Assembly: GCF_007301515.1 (NCBI RefSeq)
Contig: NZ_CP041666.1
Coordinates: forward strand, 310,001 to 374,000
From: Radiobacillus deserti
Lineage (GTDB): Bacteria > Bacillota > Bacilli > Bacillales > Amphibacillaceae
Direction: 5' to 3'
DNA: 64,000 bases
Positions 50,731 to 59,332 of this stretch are shown here, in pieces (position 1 is the stretch's first letter; every line of letters begins with the position of its first letter). Below the pieces are notes generated by a model, which searched no databases, was not told the origin of the DNA, and was given only the letters and a program-made list of their open reading frames with translations. The position numbers were made by a program, and so were the translations under genes.

Positions 50731-51855
50731 TTAACTTACCGCACAGCGGTTAGGTCCCGCTTCCATTGTTGGCCACTTACTTGATTCAACGTTTGCTTTC
50801 CCCATGTTAATGTCCCGTATTTCTTGATAACTGTTTGGTTGAGCTGGCAAATTGTTCGTAATCATGTTTTCAAATGCTTGGTAGCTATCTATATTTAAAC
50901 GATAGTTGGATTGGTAGATAGAATGTTTAGTGGAATACACGCCACCATCTTTATTTAACTCATGTAAAGCGCTAAAGTGTGTTGGGAAAATGTGTACATC
51001 GTGTGTAATAGCCCGAATCGTTTCGTACAGTGTGTTATATAATAAAGAGGTCCATTCGTTTGCTTTCCCTGCTAGATCAGGTCTTCCGATGGATGTAACA
51101 AATAAAGTGTCCCCAGTTAGCAAATATTTGTCATGGATGAGAAGGCTTGTGCTTCCAAGCGTATGTCCTGGAGTGTGAATGGTTTGAATGGATACCGAAT
51201 TATTGTTTAAAGAAAAAGTCATGTCATGTTCAAGTAACTCATATTCGAATGGAACATTCTCCTCTTCTGGTGGGAACCAATAGGTTGCTCCAGTTTTTTC
51301 TGCCAACATTCTCCCCCCGGAAATATGATCGGCATGAAGGTGTGTATCTATAACATGCGTGATGGTCCATCCGTTTTGTTGAGCAAACGATAAGTAAACC
51401 TCTATCATGCGATTTGGATCTACTACAACGGCTTCATCACCTGATGCAATCATATAAGACAAACAGCCTTTTCCCACCCGAACAAATTGATGTATGGCTC
51501 CTTGTTGTAAACTTGCCACCTTTACTGGTTCGAGGTGTTCCCCCCACGCTTCCATTCCGCCGACTAAGTATGTGACATTGTCCATTCCAGCTTGTTGCAA
51601 GATTGCCGTAGCTGCTTGAGCGGAAATACCTTTGTAGCAGACAACATATACAGGTTCATCACTCGGAAGCATAGATTTTACATGTTCTGGGTTTTCTTGA
51701 ATTTCGGGTAATGTTTGGTTAACGGAATGAACTTGCTCTCCTTCGATTGCCCAAGCATTTACATCATTTTTTCTTCGAATGTCTAACAAGTGGACTTCTT
51801 CTTTATGAATGATTTTTTGAACGAGTTCCTTCACTTGAATGGGTTCTAAACTCAA
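50731..51855 (-). CDS. Rhodanese-persulfide dioxygenase-like fusion (MBL fold)
   Basis: 374 residues. An N-terminal rhodanese domain (about 5-105) with active-site Cys73 in VVCYKGISAQ is joined to a metallo-beta-lactamase fold whose metal motif is HLHADH (172-177), with ALFTGDTLF and HIFPTHFS later. The pair suggests handling of persulfide sulfur: an ETHE1-like dioxygenase makes sulfite, which the rhodanese can convert to thiosulfate. The order differs from CstB of staphylococci (dioxygenase first, rhodanese last). ATG 51855 follows GAGGAGGAAGATAATTG. Confidence 0.85.
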   Translation of the reverse strand: MSLEPIQVKELVQKIIHKEEVHLLDIRRKNDVNAWAIEGEQVHSVNQTLPEIQENPEHVKSMLPSDEPVYVVCYKGISAQAATAILQQAGMDNVTYLVGGMEAWGEHLEPVKVASLQQGAIHQFVRVGKGCLSYMIASGDEAVVVDPNRMIEVYLSFAQQNGWTITHVIDTHLHADHISGGRMLAEKTGATYWFPPEEENVPFEYELLEHDMTFSLNNNSVSIQTIHTPGHTLGSTSLLIHDKYLLTGDTLFVTSIGRPDLAGKANEWTSLLYNTLYETIRAITHDVHIFPTHFSALHELNKDGGVYSTKHSIYQSNYRLNIDSYQAFENMITNNLPAQPNSYQEIRDINMGKANVESSKWPTMEAGPNRCAVS

Positions 51856-52025
51856 TTATCTTCCTCCTCGCAAAAAATAAAATTTACTTAAATACATTCT
51901 AACAAATGAATATGAAATTATTATTAAAAATAGGAGTCTAAACAAGCTCTTTTATGATAATCTAAAGTATAGGTTTTCTTAAACGAATAGTGATGTGTTG
52001 TGTTTATAAGAAAGGGTGTTTAGGA

Positions 52026-53126
52026 ATGGCAAAGAAGAAAGTCGGAATTATTTACGGTGGAAAATCTGCGGAGCACGAAGTATCCTTACAGTCCGCTAAA
52101 AATATTGTAGATGCAATTGATAAAGAAGTATATGATGTCGTATTAATTGGAATAGATAAACAAGGCAAATGGCATCTTGGAGATCCTTCTAGCCATTTAT
52201 TAAATGAGGAAAACCCTAAATTAATTTCTTTGAACAAATCTAATAAAGGTGTGGCCTTAGTTCCAGGAGAAAGTGAAAAGCAGTTAGTTAGCCTATCTCA
52301 AGACGAAGGACTAGACCAGCTCGATGTAGTTTTTCCGATTGTTCATGGTACATTGGGAGAAGATGGAAGTATGCAAGGGATGTTGCGAATTGCTAATATT
52401 CCGTATGTCGGTTCAAATGTATTAGGGTCTGCAGTCTGCATGGATAAAGATATCGCAAAACGCTTGTTGAAGGGTGCGGGCATTTCGGTTGCAAATGGCG
52501 TAACGTTTTCTAAGCATCAAAGAGAAAGTATTAACTATGTAGAAGTAGAAAAAAAATTAGGCTTACCAATGTTTATTAAACCAGCGAACCAAGGTTCTTC
52601 TGTAGGGGTAAATAAAGTGCGTAATGAAGAAGAGTTTTATCAAGCGATTGCGGAAGCTTTTCAATATGATCATAAGCTTATCATTGAAGAAGCAATCGTT
52701 GGAAGGGAAGTGGAGTGCGCGGTACTAGGTAATGAGCATCCGAAAGCATCTATTCCGGGTGAGATTCTTCCGCAAAGCGATTTTTACTCCTATGAGTCGA
52801 AATACATTGATGAGAATGGTGCGGAATTAGCCATTCCAGCTGATCTATCAGCGGAGTTAGTAGAAAAAATTCAAAATGCGTCTATACACGCATTCCAAGC
52901 GTTGAATTGTGAAGGGCTTGCGCGGGTTGACTTCTTTTTGAAGGAAGATGGCGAGCTTGTGGTGAATGAAGTGAACACACTACCAGGCTTTACGAAGATC
53001 AGTATGTATCCAAAGCTTTGGGAAATTAGTGGTATCTCTTATTCAGAGTTAATTTCACAATTAATTGAACTAGCGGTGGAACGCCATGAAAGAGATCAAC
53101 AACTAAAAAGTGCGGTTTGGGAATAA
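52026..53126 (+). CDS. ddl: D-alanine--D-alanine ligase
   Basis: 366 residues from ATG 52026 behind AAAGGGTG; the upstream frame is spurious. ATP-grasp enzyme that makes D-Ala-D-Ala for peptidoglycan. KVGIIYGGKSAEHEVSLQSAKNI, MQGMLRIANIPYVGSNVLGSAVCMDK, FIKPANQGSSVGVNK, EVNTLPGFTKISMYPKLWE and CEGLARVDFFL are clear family motifs. MurF is not next to it in this window. Confidence 0.95.
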   Translation: MAKKKVGIIYGGKSAEHEVSLQSAKNIVDAIDKEVYDVVLIGIDKQGKWHLGDPSSHLLNEENPKLISLNKSNKGVALVPGESEKQLVSLSQDEGLDQLDVVFPIVHGTLGEDGSMQGMLRIANIPYVGSNVLGSAVCMDKDIAKRLLKGAGISVANGVTFSKHQRESINYVEVEKKLGLPMFIKPANQGSSVGVNKVRNEEEFYQAIAEAFQYDHKLIIEEAIVGREVECAVLGNEHPKASIPGEILPQSDFYSYESKYIDENGAELAIPADLSAELVEKIQNASIHAFQALNCEGLARVDFFLKEDGELVVNEVNTLPGFTKISMYPKLWEISGISYSELISQLIELAVERHERDQQLKSAVWE

Positions 53127-53227
53127 GCCTACCAAAAGATGACAAGAGTAATCTGATTATATCTCCAAATGATAAAGCTTGAACAGATAAAATCTGTTCG
53201 ATCCCCACATGAGGAGAGTGATCAAGA

Positions 53228-53425
53228 ATGGCAAACAATAATAATCAATTATTAGTGCCAGGTGCGCAAAATGCAATGGATAACATGAAGCAAGAAATCG
53301 CCAATGAATTTGGCGTACAGCTTGGTGCCGATACCACTGCACGTGCAAACGGATCTGTGGGTGGCGAAATGGTAAAACGTATGATCCAAATCGCTGAACA
53401 AAGTCTCCAAAATCAAAATAAGTAA
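53228..53425 (+). CDS. Alpha/beta-type small acid-soluble spore protein
   Basis: 65 residues, normal for SASPs. NEFGVQLGADTTARANGSVGGEMVKRM contains the GPR-type protease cut region and the DNA-binding helix. It saturates spore DNA, changes its shape to A-like and shields it from UV. ATG has GAGGAGAGTGATCAAG upstream. A sigma-G promoter is expected upstream but was not clearly located. Confidence 0.96.
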   Translation: MANNNNQLLVPGAQNAMDNMKQEIANEFGVQLGADTTARANGSVGGEMVKRMIQIAEQSLQNQNK

Positions 53426-53437
53426 TAAGTATCTTGA

Positions 53438-53470
53438 GCAGCCCAAATCAGATTGATTTGGGCTGTTTTG
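53438..53470 (+). terminator. Terminator of the SASP gene
   Basis: CAGCCCAAATCA and TGATTTGGGCTG form a strong stem, then TTTTGG. Confidence 0.8.
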
Positions 53471-53517
53471 GATTATAATGCTTCAATGGGGTAGGTTAAC
53501 TTTGGATGTCAGCAATT

Positions 53518-53608
53518 ATATATCAGCGTTTTCTTAAGGATATCAGGGAAAATTTTGTATATCAGCTTTTTTTTGCATATATCAGCGATAAAGATTATAT
53601 CAGCGTTT
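53518..53608 (-). repeat. Cluster C of ATATCAGCG repeats
   Basis: Units near 53518, 53540 (ATATCAGGG), 53559 (ATATCAGCT), 53580 and 53598, in the same convergent position (SASP and DUF4349 tails). Same motif and orientation as cluster B. Confidence 0.8.
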
Positions 53609-53642
53609 AACGGATAAATAACGGCGCTTCGCGTTTCTGACG

Positions 53643-54551
53643 CTATGCATGTTCGTTCGATTTTTTCACCTTTCTATATACGAAATAGCCGCCAACTCCT
53701 AGCGCCACTAGTAACACTAGTACAGGTAAGTTCCCAACAACGAAGATAAACAGCCCTGATCCAAATGCGATAAGTCCGTTGACACTATTCATAAACTGCT
53801 TCTTCGTCTTCTCCCAAGTATTTAAGGAATCTTGTTCAATTCCTGGGACGTTGACACGTTTCTCGATAAGATGAATCGTTACAGTGGCTAAATCTGACTT
53901 GTTATCTAAATACTTCATTCTTCCTTTAATCTGTTCTATCTCCTCTTGAACTGCTGCCAGATCACTTGAAATTCTCAATAAGTCCTCTGTCTTTTCCGCT
54001 TGTTCCATAAATTGTAGGAGTCGTTTTTCGACTACTTGTTTCGAAGCTAAACGAGATTCTAAATCTACATATTCCTCTGTAACGTCTTGCCCATTTACCG
54101 ATTTTTGAAGGAGCTTTGTTCCGTTCTCCTCGACAGTGGTTAGGAAGTCTTTAAAATGCTCTTGAGGTACACGTACGGTAATGGTACCTTGGAAATTTTC
54201 TTCTTCTTCACGATAACTACTGGATTCAACGATATATCCCCCTGCATCTAGTACGTTATTTTCAATAGATGTAAGGCTCTGTTGGTAATCTTCCACTTCT
54301 AGCTCGAGATTTGCAGTGTAAATAATCTTGCGGTTGGTTTTCGGTGTAGGGGATGTTTCGGATTCATTGGTTTCTGTTCCTACTTCTTCTGTTGCGCTAT
54401 CCTTACTTACTTCTGCTTTTTCCACCGTTGAGGTATCCGCGCTTTCCACTTCACTAGAAGAACTCTTATCTCCTTCCGCGCTATCTTCATTATTACTACA
54501 GCCGATTACAACTAGTAGTAGCAATAATAGAACCCCTAATCGTTTCCACAT
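53643..54551 (-). CDS. DUF4349 lipoprotein
   Basis: 302 residues. N-terminal lipobox LVVIGCS, a Ser/Glu/Thr-rich linker, and the DUF4349 domain (about 70-235) with IIYTANLELEVEDYQQSLTSIENNV and TITVRVPQEHFKDFLTTVEENG. A coiled coil around 150-190 and a C-terminal membrane helix (FIVVGNLPVLVLLVALGVGGYF) follow. Both ends are membrane-linked, so it sits on the outer cell surface. Function unknown; possibly a membrane stress sensor or transport accessory. Confidence 0.88.
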   Translation of the reverse strand: MWKRLGVLLLLLLVVIGCSNNEDSAEGDKSSSSEVESADTSTVEKAEVSKDSATEEVGTETNESETSPTPKTNRKIIYTANLELEVEDYQQSLTSIENNVLDAGGYIVESSSYREEEENFQGTITVRVPQEHFKDFLTTVEENGTKLLQKSVNGQDVTEEYVDLESRLASKQVVEKRLLQFMEQAEKTEDLLRISSDLAAVQEEIEQIKGRMKYLDNKSDLATVTIHLIEKRVNVPGIEQDSLNTWEKTKKQFMNSVNGLIAFGSGLFIFVVGNLPVLVLLVALGVGGYFVYRKVKKSNEHA

Positions 54552-54635
54552 GTTGACCCGCCCCTTTTCTTTTATTAATTAGTCGAAAAGGAGTGGGAAA
54601 AGTTACATAAAGGAAATACGACCCTCCAATCTTAT

Positions 54636-55034
54636 CTACCTCATAAAAACAAATTGTCTTTGTCCGATAAAATTTAAAACCGTATAGATGCCTGCCCCAA
54701 CTAGGATGGCAAAGTCTTCTACATGGTTCAATGGAATCAATGGAACAATCGATAGGATTTGCTTTAAAACCCCAATACTAATGGAGTATGCTAGAACATA
54801 ACATACTCCAATCACGAGAAAAAAAGGAAGGATGGTTTTTCGAACTGATGCCTCACTATTAAACGTAAAGGAACGATTTAGTCCGAAGCTTACACAAGCA
54901 CCAACACCATTACCGAGAAAGGTTGCCCACCAATAGGAAAATCCGAGATAGTAAAGACTGTACATGAGAGAGATACCAACGATTGTGTTCAAAATGCCAA
55001 CTGCTAAAAACTTCGAAAAAAGCTTTAAAGCCAT
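54636..55034 (-). CDS. GtrA-family membrane protein
   Basis: 132 residues, four membrane helices (FLAVGILNTIVGISLMYSLYY, WWATFLGNGVGACVSFGLNR), a plain GtrA. GtrA proteins are thought to flip undecaprenyl-phosphate-linked sugars. Starts one base after the stop of the glycosyltransferase, so the three genes are an operon. Confidence 0.93.
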   Translation of the reverse strand: MALKLFSKFLAVGILNTIVGISLMYSLYYLGFSYWWATFLGNGVGACVSFGLNRSFTFNSEASVRKTILPFFLVIGVCYVLAYSISIGVLKQILSIVPLIPLNHVEDFAILVGAGIYTVLNFIGQRQFVFMR

Positions 55035-55035
55035 G

Positions 55036-56067
55036 TTATTGCTTCCATTGTACTTTTTTTATCTTCAAGACTTCCCCACGATTGGACCGGAAATACTTAA
55101 GAGGGTCTGCATTGGTGTATAAATCCACATCAATCGCATATTTTGGTCTTCTTTTCACCTCTAAAAAGATACGGCTAATGTATTCTCCAATTAATCCAAT
55201 TCCCATTAACTGCAGTCCACCAATAAACCAAATAGAAATCATAAGCGAAGTCCATCCAGCATCTGTAGCACCTAAAAGTTTTTGCAGCAATGCATAGCCA
55301 CCAGCGAGTCCGCTTATAAAGAAAATAGAAAGCCCTAAGTACGTAACAAAACGGATGGGTGCGATACTAAAGGAAGTTAATCCATTTAATGCGAAAGAAA
55401 GCATCTTTCTTAATGGGTATTTGGTTTCGCCAGCCAATCGTTCTTTACGATCATAATATACTTCTGTTGTTTTGAAGCCAATTAAAGGAATGATGCCTCT
55501 TAAGAAAAGGTTCGATTCCTGGAAGCGGCATAGTTCACACAAGGCACGTTTACTCATGAGACGATAATCTGCATGATTGTATATTAGTGGAATTCCTAAC
55601 TTATTCATTAACCGGTAGTAGCCTTGTGCCGTGGATCGCTTGAAAAAGGTATCCGTTCCTCTGTTTTTTCGTACTCCGTAGACAATTTCATAGCCTTCTC
55701 GATATTTTAATAGAAACTCCCGAATGACCGATATATCATCTTGTAAGTCTGCATCAATTGAAATGGTACAATCCGATATCGAATTAGCCCGCTCTAATCC
55801 TGCTAAAAGAGCAAGCTGGTGTCCCACGTTTCGAGCTAATTTAAGTCCGGTTACATAGGTGTGCTGCGAGCAAGCTCGTGCGATTAACCGCCATGTTTGA
55901 TCTTTACTTCCGTCATCGACGAACAAAATTCTACTACTCGGTGCAATAAGCTGTTCTTTGACGAGGTCGTCTATTACAATTGTAAGTTGCTGGATGGTAG
56001 TATCTAATATTTCTTCTTCGTTATAGCAAGGGACAACTATCGTAAGTAAAGGGATTTTTTTCTGCAT
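55036..56067 (-). CDS. Undecaprenyl-phosphate glycosyltransferase, GT2 (GtrB/YkoT-like)
   Basis: 343 residues. An N-terminal GT-A domain with the DxD-type site (ISIDADLQDD), then FVDDGSKDQTW and the R-rich YRLMSKRALCELCRFQESNLFLRGIIPLIGFKT motif; two C-terminal membrane helices (GLSIFFISGLAGGYALLQKLL, LMISIWFIGGLQLMGIGLIGEY). Loads a sugar from a nucleotide onto undecaprenyl phosphate on the inner face. Partner of GtrA and of the large membrane protein that follows (18 bp). Confidence 0.93.
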   Translation of the reverse strand: MQKKIPLLTIVVPCYNEEEILDTTIQQLTIVIDDLVKEQLIAPSSRILFVDDGSKDQTWRLIARACSQHTYVTGLKLARNVGHQLALLAGLERANSISDCTISIDADLQDDISVIREFLLKYREGYEIVYGVRKNRGTDTFFKRSTAQGYYRLMNKLGIPLIYNHADYRLMSKRALCELCRFQESNLFLRGIIPLIGFKTTEVYYDRKERLAGETKYPLRKMLSFALNGLTSFSIAPIRFVTYLGLSIFFISGLAGGYALLQKLLGATDAGWTSLMISIWFIGGLQLMGIGLIGEYISRIFLEVKRRPKYAIDVDLYTNADPLKYFRSNRGEVLKIKKVQWKQ

Positions 56068-56085
56068 GTAGTTTCCTCCTAGTTG

Positions 56086-57774
56086 TTAGATCGCTTGATA
56101 AAGGTGAATTTTCCAGGCGGATTCAGGGTGGTTAAAAGCTTTTAAAAGCTTCAAATCATTTTCTTGTGCATTTTCGATTGGTACAGCCGAAAAGATATAT
56201 TCTCCACCAAGCTCTTTAAAAGCACTTGTGTTTAAATCTAACTGTTTGATTACTTTGTCGGAATCCTTCCGAAAATCATAATTTTTACCTAATTCATCCA
56301 CGAATAGGTAACAACGACTTCCCCATTCATCGTAGTACCTTTTTAAGGTACTGTTTTTTTCTAATTCATTGGCGATGATTTTGCGAAATTTATATTTATA
56401 GGACAGTGGATAAATATTATTATATGAATCTAACGTGTAAAATCCGTTATATTGTGCTATGGATGGGTGTATCCCAATACTAGCTACACGATAGTCTGAC
56501 TGTGGCCTATCAATGTATTCTTCAATTGCTTGGAATTGTTTTTCTGCAAAAAATTCCTCAAATGAAGGCGTTTTATGATGAACGCCATAATGAATTTCTT
56601 CGTTAAAGGGTATTAAGACGATTAGTTGACCGACTATCGCGATTCCCGCAATTATTCTCCATGCTTTCCCGAGCTTCCAAAGAAACGCACAGGCAATACC
56701 AAAACTCATATAAATAATCAGTGGTCGCAAAAAATGAAACCTGGCAAAGTTAAAGGTCACAAGTAAGTCAAATTCATCTTTTAATGGTGCCCACATTTTG
56801 TTAAACCACAATGCATACCAAAGAGAGAGTGCGTAATTCAACACGAGTAAAAATAAGAAAAATTTCTGATCCTTCCATTTCTTATAGAAAATGATGAGAA
56901 AAAGTGTAAGAAATAGAATAGGAAGAATAACAGCTGTATGAACCGTCATGACATGGGTGTGTCCTAATAGAAAATTTTTAATCGAAAGTTCGATGGAATG
57001 CCAGAATTCATGTCTGGAGGAAATAAATTCAATACGGTGCATGGGTTCATGTTCCAATAACATAGATGAAATTAGCCGATATTCAACTAGTAAAAAAACA
57101 CCAGACATAAGTGCAATACTGCCGAGAAATGGCCAGTTCCATGTCTTTTTCTTTATAAGATCATAAAGCCAAACTAACGAAATTCCGACCATGAAAAAGA
57201 AAAACCCTAGAACAATACTTGCATACAAAGGTAGAAGTATTAAGGTAAGCCAATTCTTCCAATCATAATCCTTCTCTCTAATATTAAGAAAGGCCCATAG
57301 AGCAAGAGGATGTCCTAGTGTACTTAGCATCCCAGATGGCCAAAAGGGAGTAAGAGCGAAAGCTAAGGCTACACCAATTCGTACAGGAGCTAGGGAGTCC
57401 TCTGTAATGAAATAACGCTTCAGAAGCAAATACATACCGATGAAAGCAAAAACTCTTGTTAACGCCTGACTTAGTGCATAAGCAGTCATGCTGGGAAACA
57501 AGGCATGTAGCCAAACAATCCCACTCCATTCTGTACCAAATGTACTGCGTGGTAGATTTCCGTTCATCACTTGATCTATTGTGGCCCCAGCATCTCCAAA
57601 AAGCTCACCGCTATTATTTAAGACTTTATACCAAGCTAGATTTGAATCGAGATTATCGTGAACCCGAATATGAGCATCCTCGCCAAGTATAAAAAGTGGC
57701 GACAAAAAGAGCGCAATGATGCCCCATGCTAAAAGTAGATAAAGGGTTTCATTCCGAGAGTTAAATACGGACAA
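56086..57774 (-). CDS. Polytopic membrane protein (DUF6044/YkoS-like), probable sugar transferase
   Basis: About 562 residues from TTG 57774, 6 nt after AAAGGTG; a longer frame to 57852 is possible. About eleven membrane helices and a C-terminal soluble region (from about 430). LYLLLAWGIIALFLSPLFILGEDAHIRVHDNLDSN is reminiscent of GT-C or YfhO-like enzymes, in that an outside loop carries acidic residues (DNLDSN). In Bacillus YkoS lies next to YkoT. By context it likely transfers the flipped sugar to a wall polymer. Confidence 0.8.
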   Translation of the reverse strand: MSVFNSRNETLYLLLAWGIIALFLSPLFILGEDAHIRVHDNLDSNLAWYKVLNNSGELFGDAGATIDQVMNGNLPRSTFGTEWSGIVWLHALFPSMTAYALSQALTRVFAFIGMYLLLKRYFITEDSLAPVRIGVALAFALTPFWPSGMLSTLGHPLALWAFLNIREKDYDWKNWLTLILLPLYASIVLGFFFFMVGISLVWLYDLIKKKTWNWPFLGSIALMSGVFLLVEYRLISSMLLEHEPMHRIEFISSRHEFWHSIELSIKNFLLGHTHVMTVHTAVILPILFLTLFLIIFYKKWKDQKFFLFLLVLNYALSLWYALWFNKMWAPLKDEFDLLVTFNFARFHFLRPLIIYMSFGIACAFLWKLGKAWRIIAGIAIVGQLIVLIPFNEEIHYGVHHKTPSFEEFFAEKQFQAIEEYIDRPQSDYRVASIGIHPSIAQYNGFYTLDSYNNIYPLSYKYKFRKIIANELEKNSTLKRYYDEWGSRCYLFVDELGKNYDFRKDSDKVIKQLDLNTSAFKELGGEYIFSAVPIENAQENDLKLLKAFNHPESAWKIHLYQAI

Positions 57775-57988
57775 TACAATCACCTTTCCGAATTGTTCTA
57801 TGCATCTCTCCTTAGTATGAACAGGCGAGTCTGGAAAATGTATGTAAAGCATAACTTTTATGATTATTCATCTTACTTGTATATTCATTCTATTTTAAAA
57901 ATGGGTTAATATTTCAGTATTTTAATTGAAACTTAATAATAGAACGCCCAAATTTTCAAAAAAAATAAAAGAAAATGAACAATTTTAG

Positions 57989-58026
57989 TTGAATTAATAT
58001 ACTGTATAGTGCATAATAATTCATAC
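57989..58026 (+). promoter_or_regulatory. argG promoter with candidate ARG box
   Basis: TTGAAT (57989-57994), 17-bp spacer, CATAAT (58012-58017). The dyad TGCATAATAATTCATA overlaps the -10 and resembles an AhrC/ArgR box, which would shut the operon down with arginine present. Confidence 0.6.
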
Positions 58027-58072
58027 AAAACGAATGGGAAGATACCAAAAGAAGAAAAAGGGGAGACGAATC

Positions 58073-59332
58073 ATGGCAAAGCAAAAAATTGTATTAGCAT
58101 ATTCCGGAGGATTGGATACATCTGTAGCAATTCGCTGGTTACAAGATAAATATAATTATGATGTCATTGCAGTAGGGTTAGATGTTGGGGAAGGTAAGGA
58201 TTTGGAATTTGTAAAGAACAAAGCATTAGATGTAGGAGCCATTAAATCGTACACTGTTGATGCTAAAGGTTTATTTGCGAATGAATATGTATTGCCGGCA
58301 TTACAAGCGAATTTATTGTATGAAGGAAAATATCCATTAGTATCTGCATTATCTCGTCCGTTGATTGCGAAAGTGTTGGTGGATATTGCAGAAAAAGAGG
58401 GTGCAGTAGCAGTTGCGCACGGGTGCACAGGGAAAGGCAACGACCAAGTGCGTTTCGATGTCGCGTTCACCGCTCTCAATCCGGAGTTGAAAATCGTTGC
58501 ACCAGTTCGTGAATGGAAGATGACTCGGGACGAGGAAATTGCTTATGCACAGGAGAATGGTATTCCTGTTCCTGTCGACTTGGATAACCCATATAGTGTG
58601 GACCAAAACCTTTGGGGTCGTAGCAATGAATGTGGAATACTAGAGGACCCATGGGCTGAGCCGCCAAAAGAAGCATTTGAATTAACTGTTGATCCAGAAG
58701 ATGCGCCGGATACCCCGCAAGTAGTTCAAATCACATTTGAAAAAGGAAAGCCAGTTTCTTTAGATGGTAAATCATTACCGTTGGATTCATTAATTTTAGA
58801 GTTAAATCGTATTGCAGGGGAGCATGGTGTTGGACGTATTGACCATGTGGAAAATCGTCTAGTTGGTATTAAATCCCGTGAGATTTACGAATGTCCAGCA
58901 GCTCTAACACTTATTGCTGCCCACCAAGAGCTTGAAGCACTAACGTTGCCAAGAGAGGTTGCTCAGTTCAAACCAACGATTGAACAGAAGCTAGCACAAA
59001 CGGTCTATGATGGTTTATGGTACTCTCCATTGACGAATGCTTTAAAAGCGTTTATTGAGCAAACACAAGAATTTGTGACTGGAACTGTAAAAGTGAAATT
59101 ATACAAAGGCCACGCACTAGTGGTGGGACGCGAATCTGCTCACTCTCTTTATGATTTTGATTTAGCTACGTACAACAAAGGGGATGCATTCGATCACGAA
59201 GCGGCATTAGGGTTCATCAAGCTGTGGGGACTGCCAACCCAAGTGCATTCTTCTGTTACAAAATCTTATAAACAAGAAGATACGTCTGTAGAGAAAGTAA
59301 TCATTGATGTGAAGGAAGCAGTGAAGCAATGA
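58073..59332 (+). CDS. argG: Argininosuccinate synthase
   Basis: 419 residues from ATG 58073, behind GGGGAGACGAATC; an upstream in-frame start is unlikely. Joins citrulline and aspartate using ATP. KIVLAYSGGLDTSVAIRWL holds the PP-loop; AHGCTGKGNDQVRFD and EWKMTRDEEIAYA are family motifs. The first gene of the argGH unit. Confidence 0.97.
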   Translation: MAKQKIVLAYSGGLDTSVAIRWLQDKYNYDVIAVGLDVGEGKDLEFVKNKALDVGAIKSYTVDAKGLFANEYVLPALQANLLYEGKYPLVSALSRPLIAKVLVDIAEKEGAVAVAHGCTGKGNDQVRFDVAFTALNPELKIVAPVREWKMTRDEEIAYAQENGIPVPVDLDNPYSVDQNLWGRSNECGILEDPWAEPPKEAFELTVDPEDAPDTPQVVQITFEKGKPVSLDGKSLPLDSLILELNRIAGEHGVGRIDHVENRLVGIKSREIYECPAALTLIAAHQELEALTLPREVAQFKPTIEQKLAQTVYDGLWYSPLTNALKAFIEQTQEFVTGTVKVKLYKGHALVVGRESAHSLYDFDLATYNKGDAFDHEAALGFIKLWGLPTQVHSSVTKSYKQEDTSVEKVIIDVKEAVKQ

